Positions 12,284 through 24,008 of a DNA stretch of 59,642 bases are shown here, in pieces; within the stretch, counting starts at the first letter, position 1; every line of letters begins with the position of its first letter. Location of the stretch: positions 576,871 to 636,512 of the forward strand of contig MNCI01001868.1 in the NCBI GenBank assembly GCA_015680685.1, in the 5' to 3' direction. Source of the DNA: Gnetum montanum. Lineage: Eukaryota > Streptophyta > Gnetopsida > Gnetales > Gnetaceae. The position numbers were made by a program, and so were the translations under genes. The notes beneath the pieces were generated by a model. That model worked only from the letters and a program-made list of their open reading frames with translations. It was not told the origin of the DNA and made no database searches.

Positions 12284-12859
12284 TGTCATGTCCCCATTAC
12301 CAAATGATGTTGTTGCCTAATGAAGAAGGTGTCTCATCATAACAAGTGTTATTGTTAACTTAACAAGACCTGAAAAGGTAGTTGTAATTAAAGACTTGAA
12401 AGGACATGTTGTAATAATAGATATGTCTCTTGAAGTGACTTTTTGGGGTTTGAAGTAAGGCATTTATACCTAGGCTTAGAGGTCATGCCAGCATGGAGTG
12501 GCAGAGCTGGTATAGACAAGTCATGAGAAGCCAAGTGAAGTGGTATAGGAAGTGCACCGACCATCGTTGTTGGTTGGGTTATAGGCCTAACTATGATGGT
12601 AGTGCTAGATTGCTTCTAAGGGATAGATGCCAAAGGAAGAAAACCCCAAGGAACACTCTTAGAGCATGATCCAAATACACTATTCCATATCAATAAAGCA
12701 TTCTTTTCTTTCTCTTTCTACACTTTCTCTATTATATCCTTTATGAATAATGTTGAATGTTACATATATTTGATATTTGGTATAATGTATTCTTATGCAT
12801 AATGTCTAATATAATGTATATTTGACATTTTCCATGACATCTGGGGATAGGATATCACA
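12284..12859 (+). mobile_element. 5' LTR of element E3 (576 bp)
   Basis: Bounded by TGTCATGTCCCC and GGATAGGATATCACA, near inverted ends, and followed two bases later by a Met-type primer site. Inside are a TTTATACC box near 12463, an AATAAA signal at 12692-12697 followed by a CT-rich tract, and a terminal 69 bases that match 44901-44969 at 60 of 69 positions without gaps (counted by eye). The family differs from E1/E2/E6 and from E4/E5. Confidence 0.65.
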
Positions 12860-12861
12860 AA

Positions 12862-12872
12862 TGGTATTAGAG
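12862..12872 (+). other. Primer binding site of E3 (tRNA-Met type)
   Basis: TGGTATTAGAG is one transition from TGGTATCAGAG, the usual initiator-Met primer site of plant Copia and many TRIM/LARD elements. It lies 2 bases after the LTR end. Confidence 0.7.
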
Positions 12873-14260
12873 AAAACCATGACCCAAGGGCCATTTAAAA
12901 CCATGGGCTGACTACAATAAGAACCTAATGATGAACTATGAAACCACAATAGAGGGAAAGTCATTAACCATCACCAAATGCACCATATGTATGAGATGAT
13001 CTATGAAATCTAGAAGATACCATTACATTGATTTCATGAATAATGGATTAGACATTTGCAAAAACACATAGATCCCACCAAAAAAATTCTTTCATGAATG
13101 TCATTGACCAATTAAGATTTGATTATGCCTCATCATAATTCATCAATTACAAGAGATGATGGTAAGACAAGGATACATTGGTCCAAGTAACTCTTACCCA
13201 TATTAATACTATAAATATTAATTGATTAAAGTCATTGATAAGTTTCTTCCAAAAAGTTAGTAATCATGACATGAATTGATTTTTTTTGTTGAAATTTATT
13301 TTCCTAAGCAACTCAGAGTCATTATAGGTTATCATGTCTTCCATATATCAACTTGGTAATATTTTTGTGGTAGAATAAGATAGTAGACCTTTCAAAATAT
13401 TGAAAAATCAAACTTTATTTTTGAACCCTAAGTCTATGTCCAATGCATAGTACTCTCTGAGATGATTTCAACAGTACAAATTTCATCTCGATCGAACTTA
13501 TGGTTTGAGAGATATCATTGTTTAATGTTTTTCATAATGTGTGCATTAAAATAATATTAAATTATTAATTATTATTTTTAAAAATGATAAACTTTTAGGA
13601 TTAGGAATCAACATGAAATTATTGTTTACCCATATTAAATCTCCACCTTGTCATCAGTTGAATTGCCATGTCAATCATCGAGGCATGGAGAATAAAATAA
13701 TTAAAAAAATTAAAAAATATGTGTATATAGAAAAATATTTTTTATAAAAATTTTAGGACCTTGGTTAGGGCTTCTAGCCATCCCATGCTACTATGCTAGC
13801 ATGACTTCGTCTGCCAACAGTGGCACTGGCCCATCAATGATGGCCCTGGCTTGTTGGTGTGGCACCAACCTCACTGGTAGTAGCCTTGAACTATTGGTGT
13901 AGTATCATGGCTAGCCAAGTGATCATCAAAACCCTTACTACCACCTTCATCCACTATTACTATGTTATGTCACCCTTAAAATTCTATCTATTTCTCATCA
14001 CCACATCACTTCCATTGCACCTACTGCTATTGCCAGCTCCCATTGCACCTACTACTATTACCATTCGCACGAATTGCAAGATGTAACACTAGCAGCATGT
14101 TGTTGCTAGGTGTTTTGCGCTGCCTTCCCATGCATTCCACCATGTCTACCCATTACCTTTCTACCACCACTACCCTCCTATGTGCCTATCCTCTATACTC
14201 ACTACCCTCTACCACTTCTCCACCCTACATGCATCCACGACCACCTTCAATGCCATCGAT
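12873..14260 (+). other. Non-coding interior of E3
   Basis: I could not read gag or pol in any frame. About 13930-14260 becomes rich in CAC/CAT/CTA trinucleotides, whose translations are low-complexity Pro/His/Leu/Thr. E3 is either a LARD-like non-autonomous element or decayed past recognition. The CAT/CAC-rich style resumes at 44360-44500, across the large E5 insertion, consistent with E5 having landed inside E3. Confidence 0.4.
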
Positions 14261-14283
14261 CATCTTCTCCCCTACCACCGATC

Positions 14284-14455
14284 ATCACCTTCTCTATCAA
14301 TAATCATCACCTGTTGCATTGTTGATCATCACATCTCCTTCCATTGATCATCACCTATTACATTGTAGATCATTTCTTTTTGCATCATTGATCATCACCT
14401 ATTGTGTTGTAGATCATTATCTATTTTTCCATTGATCATCACCTCCTCTAGTGCC
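14284..14455 (+). repeat. Tandem repeat, about 45-50 bp unit
   Basis: ATTGATCATCACCT(ATT) recurs at about 14336, 14387 and 14433, with diverged copies upstream near 14275-14330. The units end in GCATTGTAGATCAT-like sequence. No coding potential. Confidence 0.55.
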
Positions 14456-14534
14456 CTTCAACATTGAAACCATTACTAAAAATGCATGAATAGGTGTTAA
14501 CCCTAGCTGGAAACATGTGAAAAAGTATTACTTT

Positions 14535-14795
14535 AGTTCATACAAGCCTTGTTTGAGGTCATGTAAGCCCTCAGAAGGGTCGCATAGGTCCCAATTAGGA
14601 CCACATTAGCCCTTTGTAAGGGTTGTGTGAACCTTGATGTGGGCACACATGCCTTGTTTAGGATGGTGCAAGCCCTTGTAGGGGCTATGCTAGCCCTACA
14701 TGGGCTATGTTGGCCCCTTGGAGGCCATGTTGGCCCTCTGTGCAAGCTATGTCGACCTTCCATATAGTTCATGCGTAGACCATATCAACCCTTCA
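14535..14795 (+). repeat. Minisatellite of about 26 bp units with internal hairpins
   Basis: About ten imperfect copies of a CATGTTAGCCCTTTGTAAGGGTTG-like unit stand head to tail, many containing a small inverted repeat such as GCCCTTGTAGGGGC. The minus-strand open frame across it (14533-14772) is a by-product of the repeat. It lies directly beside the E5 insertion point at 14804. Confidence 0.65.
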
Positions 14796-14803
14796 TTGGC
14801 CAC

Positions 14804-16166
14804 TATAGTGATCAAAAACATCAGCAACTAGAACACTAAGGGGTCAACAAGTGCACAACCTAACCTCACATCTGCATGAGGGCCTTGTTGCAGGTAGAGA
14901 AGAGGTTCTTTTAATGGTCTTGTCAATTGAATAGGAACCTATGAAGTGTAAACAATGTTAATGTAAATGGTGCTAAGTGTTGGGTGATGTCAATTGTGTT
15001 AACCATGTGAACAGTGGTAAGCATAGTCAGTGTTAATAATGTCAATAGTGCCAAGCATAGTCACATTTTTTGGTAGAAAATAGGTGTTGACATGCATGGA
15101 CTACCGCTTGAGCATAGTTGTAGGAAAAAATGCAAAAAAAATGTAAAAAAATGCAAAGGAGGAAGAGAGAGAAACATAACACTGTCCCAAATGGGGTTGA
15201 GAATAGTTAACTCTAAAAGGGATTTAGAAGGTATTCGATGTATAGTAAGTGTATTGGAGAGCATAGTCATAGTCTCAGTGCTATCAGGCCATGAAGTTTA
15301 CCACTTGTCATGGTGTTTGTGTTTGCTGGATTAGTTGTTATAGTGTGTCATGGGCTGTGGTGTTCAGCTGGGTTGTAGGGGGGCTACAGTGGATCATGAT
15401 CTATAATTTTTCCCTGCTAGGTCATGGGTGTGCCTTTGGGTCTAGTTCATCTAATGTTAGATGTCAAACTTAAAAAATGAAAATTATCTAAAATTTTCTC
15501 TCTCTCCTTGAAAACACCCAAGGTGGGGGTATTTATAGGATTAGGGTTACCAAAAAATGCAAATCAACTACCACGTGGTAGAGGGGTAGTTGGGACTATA
15601 CTCAATCCCAACTATACTTGACCCCAACTATGCTTTAGAGTGTAGTCCCAACAGTTACAAAAAATATGCCAAAACTAGTGTTTTCATGTTGACTACGCTG
15701 ACTAAGCTCTAAAGCATAGTCCCAACAATGGAGAGCATATTCTTAGCACTTAGAAAGAACTACAACTTGTGTCATCATTTTGATACTTAGAAAAAATTTT
15801 ACAAGACAAGTTGTTGTGTGTGGACTATGTTGACTATGCTTTAGAGTGTGGTCCTAGTAGTGGAGAGCATAGTCTCAACACTTAGAAAAATTTTATAGCT
15901 TGTGACCTCGTTTAGACACTTAGCCAAAATTGTAGAAAGTTGGCCATTGAAGTTGACTACACTCTACTGCAATGGAGAGTGTAGTCCTAGCATTTACACA
16001 AATTTGTAGAAAGTATCATCATCTGACACTTAGAAAAAGTTTGCAAATTTGGTAGTTTGAGTTGACTATGCTTAACACTTAGAAAAATTTGGGCAAAGTG
16101 CCATCATTTTGACACTTAGCCAAATTTGTAGTTGAGACACTGCACCTAAAATTTTATGGTGTTTCA
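14804..16166 (-). mobile_element. 3' LTR of E5 (1363 bp)
   Basis: On the minus strand it starts TGAAACACCATAAAATTTT at 16166 and ends ...GATCACTATA at 14804. The high-coordinate half (15440-16166) matches 43631-44337 and the low half (14804-15440) matches 24033-24666. Minus-strand TATAAATA lies at 15530-15537 and has an exact counterpart at 43723-43730. About 15580-16130 holds many imperfect palindromes of the type CTATGCTCTAGAGCATAG separated by TTTAGACACTTAG-like spacers. The preceding polypurine tract on the minus strand is AAAGGGCCCAA (16167-16177). Confidence 0.8.
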
Positions 16167-17259
16167 TTGGGCCCTTTGTGTTGACGTTTGGAGGAGTGGC
16201 CTAAGAGATGTTGATAAAGAATTACAAAACATCACAGTATACATAACACCAACATCACTCATCAGTACCAGATCAGGTGTCATTCCACCATGTTCAAGAG
16301 TGTTGTCGATAGGGGTATGTTGGGGTAAAGGATATAGGCAATGCTAGGGGGATGAAATGCAAGAAGGAGAGATGAAATGCAAATGGTGTATCATGATGCA
16401 AGATGCGAAGTTAGCATGGTCGATGATGATCATGGCATGAAGTGGCTTACCCTTGAAACATTGACCTCTCATCAAACTGCTCATGAGAGAGTCAAAGTCA
16501 ATCCAAGGCTGGGCTAGTTGCGAAACTACAATGTTGTCAATTTTCTTGGGGATGTACTTTTTTCCATTCTTTTTTTTTTCTCTACGAGGAAAACCTCCAT
16601 TGGGTATGACTTACTACTAAATGCTAGCTGCAAGATGTTGGCCATTGAGTGGATGGGCTTTATGGGCCATCTAGTAGATGGACTTTGCTTTTGATGCAAC
16701 CATGTCATGGCTATAGGATAGGTGTTTCCTCCCAGGGATGAGGTTCATTACATTTTCTTGGTCTTTGACCAACCAACAAAGAATCCCAATGGAATAGGTT
16801 GCATTACATTCACCATGGGTTTAGTAGTGTGATGTGAAGAGAGTATACCATGTGCATTTATAGTGTGTATGCATCAAAGGGTTTGCATTCAAGAGAATGC
16901 GGGAAATGTAAGAGGGTATGAGAATGTGGGAGTGAATGTGCATCAGTTAAAATGAGATGAGGGAGATGTACACTCTTGAGTGGCTTGACTAGTCCAATCA
17001 TGCACATCAGAGCAATGTGATGACTTGCTACTATGATGATAAATGCCTTTGCACGACTGCCTTTAGAGCTTTGTCCTACAAACACAACTCCGAGACGACA
17101 AGAAAATCACAAAACATGAAATGCAAGTGAAATTCCAAATGTGATGTTATAGATGTGTGAAAAGCTAAACCAATTGCAAGTACATAGGAAACCAATGGAA
17201 GTGCCAGTGTGATGATGTTGTGAGTAGCCCAAAGATTTCACTAGTGACAAGTGCTCCAA
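16167..17259 (-). other. 3' non-coding interior of E5
   Basis: Minus-strand sequence here parallels the region between integrase and 3' LTR in E4 (about 40830-41740). For example the frame at 17085-16858 contains FIIIVASHHIALMC where E4 40860-40900 contains FIMVASHYTTLMC, and GGGAGGAAA with its surroundings near 16725-16740 matches E4 near 41135-41147. This shared non-coding or weakly coding block shows E5 and E4 are relatives. No protein can be named. Confidence 0.55.
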
Positions 17260-18060
17260 AAGATCAGCAACATGCTAGTTTAAAGTCATGGTAGAATGTG
17301 AACCTAGTTTAAGGTCCTCGCAAACTATGGGATGCTGGTTTAGAGTCCTAGTAGAATGTAGGATGCTAGTTTAATGTCGTAGAGGTTGGTGGATGTGGGT
17401 GCTAGTTTAATGTCATAGTAGATGAGCTATTGTGCTAGTTTAACATCATGACCCAAGGATGAGCTGTGCTAGTTTTAGCATCATGGTGGATGAGTTTTGT
17501 GCCAGTTTTAGCATCATGGCAAATGGTTGTGCAATTTTAGCATCATGGTAGATGAGTTGTGTGCTTACCTTGCTTTAGTGAGGTATGGTGTTGCATGCAT
17601 AGCCATGTTGTGTTCTTGCAAGATCTTGCAAAAATCAACTAGAAAAACAACATCAAGTGGCAACTATGTAACAAGGTTAATGTGCATAAGTGAGAGCAAA
17701 GTAATGTGAAAAGTGATAGTTTTGGACCATTCAGGGTCGTGATGATAGTTTAAAACCATTTTAGGCCATGTATTTTGTTAGTTTAAGGTCATTTTGGACC
17801 ATGTGTTGCAAGTTTTAGGGCCATGGTAAGTCAAAGGTGCTAGTTTAAGGCCATGGCAAGTCATACATTAGTTTAAGGCCATTTTGGGGCATGTGTTTTG
17901 TTAATTTAAGGCCATTTTAAGTCATGTGCTACCAATTTTAGGGCCATGGCAAGCTAGAGGTGCCAGTTTAAGGCCATGGTAGGCCGTATGCTAGTTTAAT
18001 GCCTTTTCAGGCCATGGGGAGGGGGGGTGCTATTTGCTAGTTTAAGGTCTTTTTGGGCCA
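17260..18060 (-). repeat. Array of GGCCTTAAACTA-type motifs in E5
   Basis: On the plus strand TAGTTTAAGGCCAT(GG) or TAGTTTAATGTC-TAG recurs some 15-20 times with spacings of about 30-50 bases, each followed by a G/T-rich linker. The same motif in the other orientation forms arrays in E4 at 30880-31110 (after protease) and 39895-40140 (after integrase). In E5 a single large array sits directly between the protease relic and the 3' non-coding block, exactly where RT, RNase H and integrase are missing. Confidence 0.7.
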
Positions 18061-18299
18061 CATGTTTTTGTAGTTTTATGATTTTTTAAATTTTTATGTG
18101 TTTTTGATGTTTTTGAAATGCAATGCATAGGCTAAGTGGTTGGATGTGTAAATAAAGCAAAAAAGCATAAACAAAGCGAAGTAGTGTGTAAACTAAATAA
18201 GTAGGAGAAATATAAATGCATGAACAAATGCAATACAAGAGAAAACCAAAAATGCATGGCATGTGGAGGTAAGGGGTAACTAGGCACCTAGCACATTTT
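18061..18299. other. Low-complexity link inside E5
   Basis: A/T-rich sequence with AAATGCATGAACAAATG-like stretches between the motif array and the protease relic; nothing else seen. Confidence 0.3.
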
Positions 18300-19885
18300 T
18301 GGCTAAGGGAAAGTCTTGATCATGTAGTTTCTTCCTAACCAGGCATGAATTAGGAGGTGAACAAGGCTTAGGATCCTCTAGGAGGTTGTTGGTTTCAATC
18401 ACTCATTTGAGTGTGTTAGCCTTAGGTGTTGTGTTACTTACTGTAGGTGTACCACCAAGAAACTCCACCTCCAACACTTGGCCCATATCTATGTGGTGGA
18501 TTGCTGGATGGGAGACATTATTACCATAGATATAACTTGATCACCTTCATATGGAAGGTGGATTTCTGGGTGGATTGGAGAGGAGATGACCTATAGTTGA
18601 GCTAGCTAGGGCTTGCCTAGGATCAGGTTGAAGCCTGGCATCTCCTCTATAATATTAAAATATGCAAAGGTTGGGAACTACTTCCCTAACACAAAGGTGA
18701 TGTTTATTGTGCCCTTGATAGTGATCTGTGATCCATTGAAGGATTTTAGAAACATGATTTTGGTTGGCTTGATCTTGCCTACTAGGCCCAACTTGTCGAT
18801 GATGGAGTGTAGAACTACATTTGTTGTCATACCATCATCAATGTAAACCTTGCAAATCGTGCACTACCTCATGCATATGTTAATGGATAGTGAAGCTATA
18901 GTGAGCTTCCCTCATTCAAGGTTGACCTTGATTGCATCATTGCAAAAGGCTAGGAATGTTGAACCTGATTCCTATGGCATAGTGGGCAACATCATTGCAC
19001 AGATGGTGCCTCATCTGTAGGAATGTCCTCCATGATAGGAATGGAGGCCAACATTTAGGCAAGTGTTTGGTAGTGGGTAGATGAGGTCATGACCAAGTCA
19101 TACAAGCTTAGTGTTGTGATGTTCTACTTGAGCATTTGTTTCACCTAGGTTAGTGTAGTTGTGAAGTCCTTATCATCGGTTGTTGTGTTGGCCTTGAGCT
19201 CCTCCATGCAGCTTGAGACATGGATATCTTGCAAAGGGGACTTGTGCTTGGCTTGTTTGGCCTATTTGGTGGCCATAATTCTTAGTTTTTAATTGCTAGT
19301 TGTGGCCTTTGTTTCAACCATGGGGGTTACAAGGCACTCGTTTGCCCTCTTGCGTTGCCATTTACTAGGCCTACCTGAGTTGCTAGTGGGGTTAGCCCTG
19401 GAAGGATAAGATATCGACACATTGCCCACTATTGGGCTTCGGGTAGCTGAGGGGCCAACACATTGTGGCACCCTAATGATAAATGACTATTTTGGAATTA
19501 TTACAAGGCTAGCTCGTTGTGGCACTTTGATGACAAAGGGTTACTTAGTGGTTGTTGTTGCTGCATCATGCTAGTTTAACATCTTAGTAGACAATTGTTG
19601 CTAGTTTAATGTCTTAGCGAATGAGTGGTTGGTTTGCTAGTTTAATTTCTTAGTAGATGGTTGATATGGGACTATGACCATGAAGGATGTTGTGGGTGCC
19701 TGAGATGGCACTTTGACCATGAAGGAGGGCCTCTTGCTTGTGGAGGCCAAGGGGATTCTTGCCTTGTTGGGAGGCACTCAGATCAAAAAAATTTATTTTA
19801 AAAGTTTGGAATTGCCTCCTATGATAATGGAGTTTATGCCATAGGGAGAATCATCTACATTAGATTAGCTCACTACATCAAGAAC
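18300..19885 (-). pseudogene. Protease region and gag-PR link of E5 (broken)
   Basis: Retropepsin-type aspartic protease matures retroelement polyproteins. On the minus strand (about 18850-18580) the reading contains DGMTTNVVLHSIIDKLGLVG and LKSFNGSQITIKGTIN, parallel to DGVTTNVILFPIINNLGLVD and LKSFNG in E4 (about 30128-30240). The motif corresponds to the D-(S/T)-G-A block with decayed flanks. Around 19870-19790 the reading continues from the gag C-terminus (VLDVV, then DDSPYGINSIIIGG). Stops are frequent. Parts of the antisense strand look open but are shadows. The region is interrupted at 19886 by a solo LTR. Confidence 0.65.
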
Positions 19886-21836
19886 TGAAAACACCACAAA
19901 ATTTTGGCCTAACACTTTTAGACGAGATTCAAGCTAAGTCATGCAACTACCCAAGCATGAATACAGCATGACCAAACTTGGAGGCCTCTGAAACAACCCC
20001 TAATGGTTCACGATTCAACAAGGTCCCCCCAGGGCCCACAAGTGACTACACCAACTTCCAGCATCCAGAAGCAAACATTTCGGGCTCAAAATTCTTTGTT
20101 TTGGCTATGTACACTTTGATTACACTGTGGCTTACGCAGCACAACGTAAGGATCAATGTAACCAACTTTTAGAGCCCCAAACTTGGGTCAAAACAAGCTA
20201 AAATCAAGCACAAGGACCTCCCATGACCTTCACCAAGGCCCCCAGCACCTCCTAGCCTCTAGAAAATCAAAATTTGGGCCTTAAATGAGGTATTTTTAGT
20301 TGATTACGCTGGAGCTACATTTTCATACGCTGCACAGCGTATGAATAGCGTAATCAAGCAAAAATAGGGTGAAACAAGCAATCTTAGGCAACATCTTTGA
20401 CACCAGAGAAATCCACAGGGACCAAAAGCACTTGTACTTGTTCACAAGCTTCAAAAACTCAAAATTTTGGCCTTAAATATGAAATTTTTACTTGATGACA
20501 CTGGGGTTACTTTTTCATACGCTGCAAAGCGTATGAACAACATAACCACACAAAACAAGCCTAAAGCTACATCAAAATGAGTCAAAAGATAGCATCCAGA
20601 GCACCCTAAGGGACAAGCAGCACTTAGGCATTAAGAAACAGGCATCAGCATATAGAACCTAGCTTCAGAGATGGTAGTTTCACTTGGTCACGCTGAGGCT
20701 TACGCTAGCCAGCATAAGCCCAGCATAACCAACCCAAAGTGATCCAAAACAGCATCAAATCCAAGGTAAAATCAACTCAAACTTGATTTGCAGAACCCTC
20801 AAGACATCAGACATGAAGATCTACCTTTAGAACAGGCTTCAAAGGTCAAAATTGTATTCAAAATGCACTATTTTTGTTGCACATGCTGAGCAGCGTATGG
20901 CAGTGTACGAAGCGGCGTATGATATAGCGTGTGCACTTGTGACGTTGAATTCCCATATGTTGGATGCTGGACGTTGATGCCAAGACATACCAAAGCCTGA
21001 TAGGACATGCTAATGAAGAAAACAGCACACCAAAGCATAGATCCAGAGGCCAAAGACACAATTCTTTTGTAAATCTCAAAGTCTTTCAGTATGCCAAGTT
21101 CATACGTTGTGGGTTTCATACGCCAGCGTAAGAGTTGGTCATGCTAGATGCTGTACATTGTAACATTTTGTGCATCTGGTCAATGCACACACCTATCACT
21201 TGATCCACATTTTTCTTACCCCACAGCCACTAATCTTCTCCCAGATCCAAATCTCACGCCCAAAAATCCTATAAATCTCTTATTTTTCCACTAGATTAGG
21301 GTTCGAAAATTTGAATCTCACACACTTAGGAAATCTAGGCATCAATCTCATATGCTAGGCTTCATATAGACTTGGACATTGTACACCTACAATCCAAAAA
21401 TAAACCTGCATCTTCCCAGCATCCGTTCTCATCCATCGGAGCTAAACATCCACCTTGCGACCAATCTACAACTGCGTTCTAACTGGTCCACATTGTAATT
21501 GTTTATCAATACAAACAGTTTGCATTATTGCCCAGATTCTTGTCGTTTACATTATTTTTCCTGTTCACATTTTTCCTGTTTTCATTATTTAAATAGTTTA
21601 CATTCATTTTTATTTTTTTACATTTGGTTTTGCACTTGTTTACGTATAACCCAACGCATCGCAATTGCGTATGTTCAGGGAAGTCCTTGTTTGATCTGTG
21701 TGCGGTCCATTCAAGGCACTCTACCTCCGTTAATTTCCAGCTTGCCCTCAGGTGAAGGAAGGGTCTTACTATTTCTTCCGTAGATCTCTTGGCATCTGTT
21801 CCTTCTAGCCCCTCATCAACGATTTTGGATGGTACA
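19886..21836 (+). mobile_element. Solo LTR (1951 bp), TSD AGAAC
   Basis: It starts TGAAAACACCACAAAATTTTGG and ends ...GGATGGTACA. AGAAC is duplicated exactly at 19881-19885 and 21837-21841. Removing the segment rejoins the E5 reading SQLVL|DVV, matching E4 KLVLDES at the same place, so the boundaries are well supported. A TATAAAT box at 21270-21276 gives plus orientation. It keeps far more CpG than its surroundings, so it is younger. Between 20082 and 20730 it carries about four repeats of roughly 190 bp, most with a TACGCTG...CAGCGTA inverted repeat. Its start resembles the LTR starts of E4 and E5. Confidence 0.9.
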
Positions 21837-21841
21837 AGAAC

Positions 21842-23150
21842 TAGTTGGCTCCTTTCTATCATTCTTTGCAAGTTGTCTTGCAAAGCTCGACAATCATCCA
21901 TACTATGACTGAACATCTAGTGGTAGTGATAGAATTGGTCTAGTTGAAAGTCCTTCAAGATCAAGGACTTTTTTAGTATTGTTGAGATGGGCTTCCTTAG
22001 TAGTTTATAGTACCTGTAGTGTTTTTGGTGGGCAATCTCTGATATGTGTTTGTTTTAATGGCCATGTAGGCTAGGTCATTGCTTGCTTGCATTTCCTCCT
22101 CTATGCTCTTTGTTTAGGCAAAGGCTTGGTTGAGAGACTTCAGGGCTAGGTACTACAATATTAACTTGACGAACTTGTTAACTACATCCTTGAAGATGGC
22201 CAAGAGGTGCATCTCTACTATGGGCTCTCGTATTTCTTGTAACGAGGCACTTCAACATTGGAGGAATTTTGGAATGGGTTCTAGGGGCCCCTGTATGACC
22301 TACATGAGTTGGTTGAGGGTTGCTTCAGGTTTCAAGTTGTACTTGAAGCATATCACAAACTAGCTTAGGAGGTCCTCTAGGGAGAAGATTGAGCCCTTGG
22401 GTAGCGAGCAGTACCAGTCAAGGGATTTACCAATTTGGGAGATCAAGAAGATGTGTATGATTTCATGCGACTAGGTTTGTAGCCATAAACACTCAAACCT
22501 GAATGTGACCAAGTGCACGTTCGAGTTTTCCTCACTATTGTACTTGATGAGTTGAGGCAACGGGACCCCAGTTGAGAGAGTTAGTGGTTGGATTCAAAGA
22601 CTTATGGGATTATCCTACTAGAAGTCCACCATCTTGATGGTTTCAGACAAGGTAGATTTGAGCCAATTGATCTCCTTTGTTAAACTTTGGATTAGCTAAA
22701 ATGCTTGATCCAAGCTTTAAGATGTTCTAGTTGGTTGCATTGACTGGAGATATGTTGGTTGCATGGCAAAGGGTTGGATTTTTTATTGCAGAGTATGCTA
22801 GTTTAACGTTGTAGCAGATGGGTTTATTTGATGTGTTGGCTAAGGAATGGGCATGGTGACTGAGGTGGGCAACACATGCATGGGTTGGATTGACACTGAG
22901 GGCATTGATAAAATAGGTAAGACGTTGGATGCCTGAATTGTTTGGGGCTAGGAGGTGGCCCTTACATGAGCATAGGGTTGAGCAGACACGTTTGTTGCCA
23001 AACTATGGAGTAATTGTTGGAAGATGGTGTAAAAGGGGCTCTCACATTTGGAGTAGGCCTTAGACTCATCTTCCTCCTCTTGTGAGGCTTTCTCATAGTT
23101 GGTTACCTCATCATGCTTGGTTACACGGATGAGTTGGGACAACAACTAGT
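21842..23150 (-). pseudogene. gag: gag relic of E5 (broken)
   Basis: Ty3-type capsid gene on the minus strand, in pieces. About 22350-22050 reads LEPIPKFLQC-SASLQEI and HLLAIFKDVVNKFVK, which align with LEPMQKFIQC-SASLNEI and HLLAIFKDAINDFIK in E4 (about 28420-28540). A C-terminal cysteine/histidine block reads FYHYH then SHSMDDCRALQDNLQRMIE (about 21930-21855), corresponding to YYNYHQLHGHDTDYCLALKD in E4. The N-terminal part (23145-22948) contains a charged stretch, KASQEEEDESKAYSKCE. Multiple stops and frame changes. The gag ends at the solo LTR, and its continuation is on the far side at 19885. Confidence 0.75.
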
Positions 23151-23399
23151 GATAAGACTTTGTGAATGGGATTATGTCAAACGAGGAAGGGTTGTACTTC
23201 TTCTATTCTAGTGGACTTGTTTGAAGTCTTGTATTACCTCTCTATCAAGGCTTTCCATGGGTAATCCTGCTTGGATTTTTGCACAAAAAAAGTTATGTTA
23301 TCGTGGCTGAGCATGACATGTTTTGGATGGATTGTGAAGGTGTCAAGTGTGTTAGACACTAACATGGAAGGTTGACTTGGATTCATGTTCATGGATCAA

Positions 23400-23830
23400 G
23401 GTGGGAAAGTTGCTATTTGCAAAAATAGCTAACTTTGAAAAATGCAAAAAAGGATCTAAGTCTATTGGTAGTAGAAAAAATGCTAAGTATAAAAATGTAG
23501 AAAACTGACTAAGTGCAAAACTATGAAAATTTGGCTAAGTATGAAAATGAGAAAAAAATGCTAAGTACAAAGATGCAGAAAAAAAAAAGAAAAAAAGAAA
23601 AAAATGCTAAGTATGAAAACATAGAAAAAATGCTAAGTATAAAAATGCAGAAAAAAAGCTAAGTATGAAAATGCAGAAAAATGGTTAAGTCTACTAGTAC
23701 CAGAAAATGGCTAAGTATAAAAATGTAAAAAAATGGCTAAGTATGAAAATGCCAAAAAAATAACTAAGTGTGAAACTGCACAAAAAAAATGCTAAGTACG
23801 GAGACTATGCTCCATACTAACTATGCTCTC
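23400..23830 (-). repeat. AAATGGCTAAGTATGAAAATGCAG tandem repeat in the E5 leader
   Basis: About 14 imperfect copies of a unit near 27 bp, on the plus strand GCTAAGTATGAAAATGCAGAAAAA, lie between the E5 primer site and gag, that is in its 5' leader. The A-rich tract at 23579-23605 is part of it. The unit shares CTAAGT with the spacers of the family LTRs. Confidence 0.65.
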
Positions 23831-24008
23831 CACTTACTATGCTATGTATGCTCAAAGAGCAAAGACTTACAAAAATGTGGAGAACGATGCTATTTGGGTT
23901 GCTATGTGAGGTCTCAGGAAGATTGATAATGGAGACTAATCTACACTAACAAGGATGTAGACAGCACACAAAGACAACCAAAATGGAGTGCAAATAAGGA
24001 AATGATAG

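Noticed and set aside
13859-14325. Overlapping plus-strand open frames rich in Pro, Leu, Thr and His
   Set aside because: They translate CAC/CAT/CTA-rich low-complexity DNA in two or three frames at once, with no domain and no start context.
18613-18846. Plus-strand 77-codon open frame as a gene
   Set aside because: It is the antisense shadow of the E5 protease region; the minus-strand reading aligns with E4 protease.
21506-21916. A 136-codon minus-strand open frame as one gene
   Set aside because: It fuses E5 gag (above 21842) with unrelated solo-LTR sequence; the AGAAC duplication marks the join.
23400-23830. CRISPR-like regular repeats
   Set aside because: Units are head-to-tail with no unique spacers and the genome is a plant; it is an ordinary tandem repeat.
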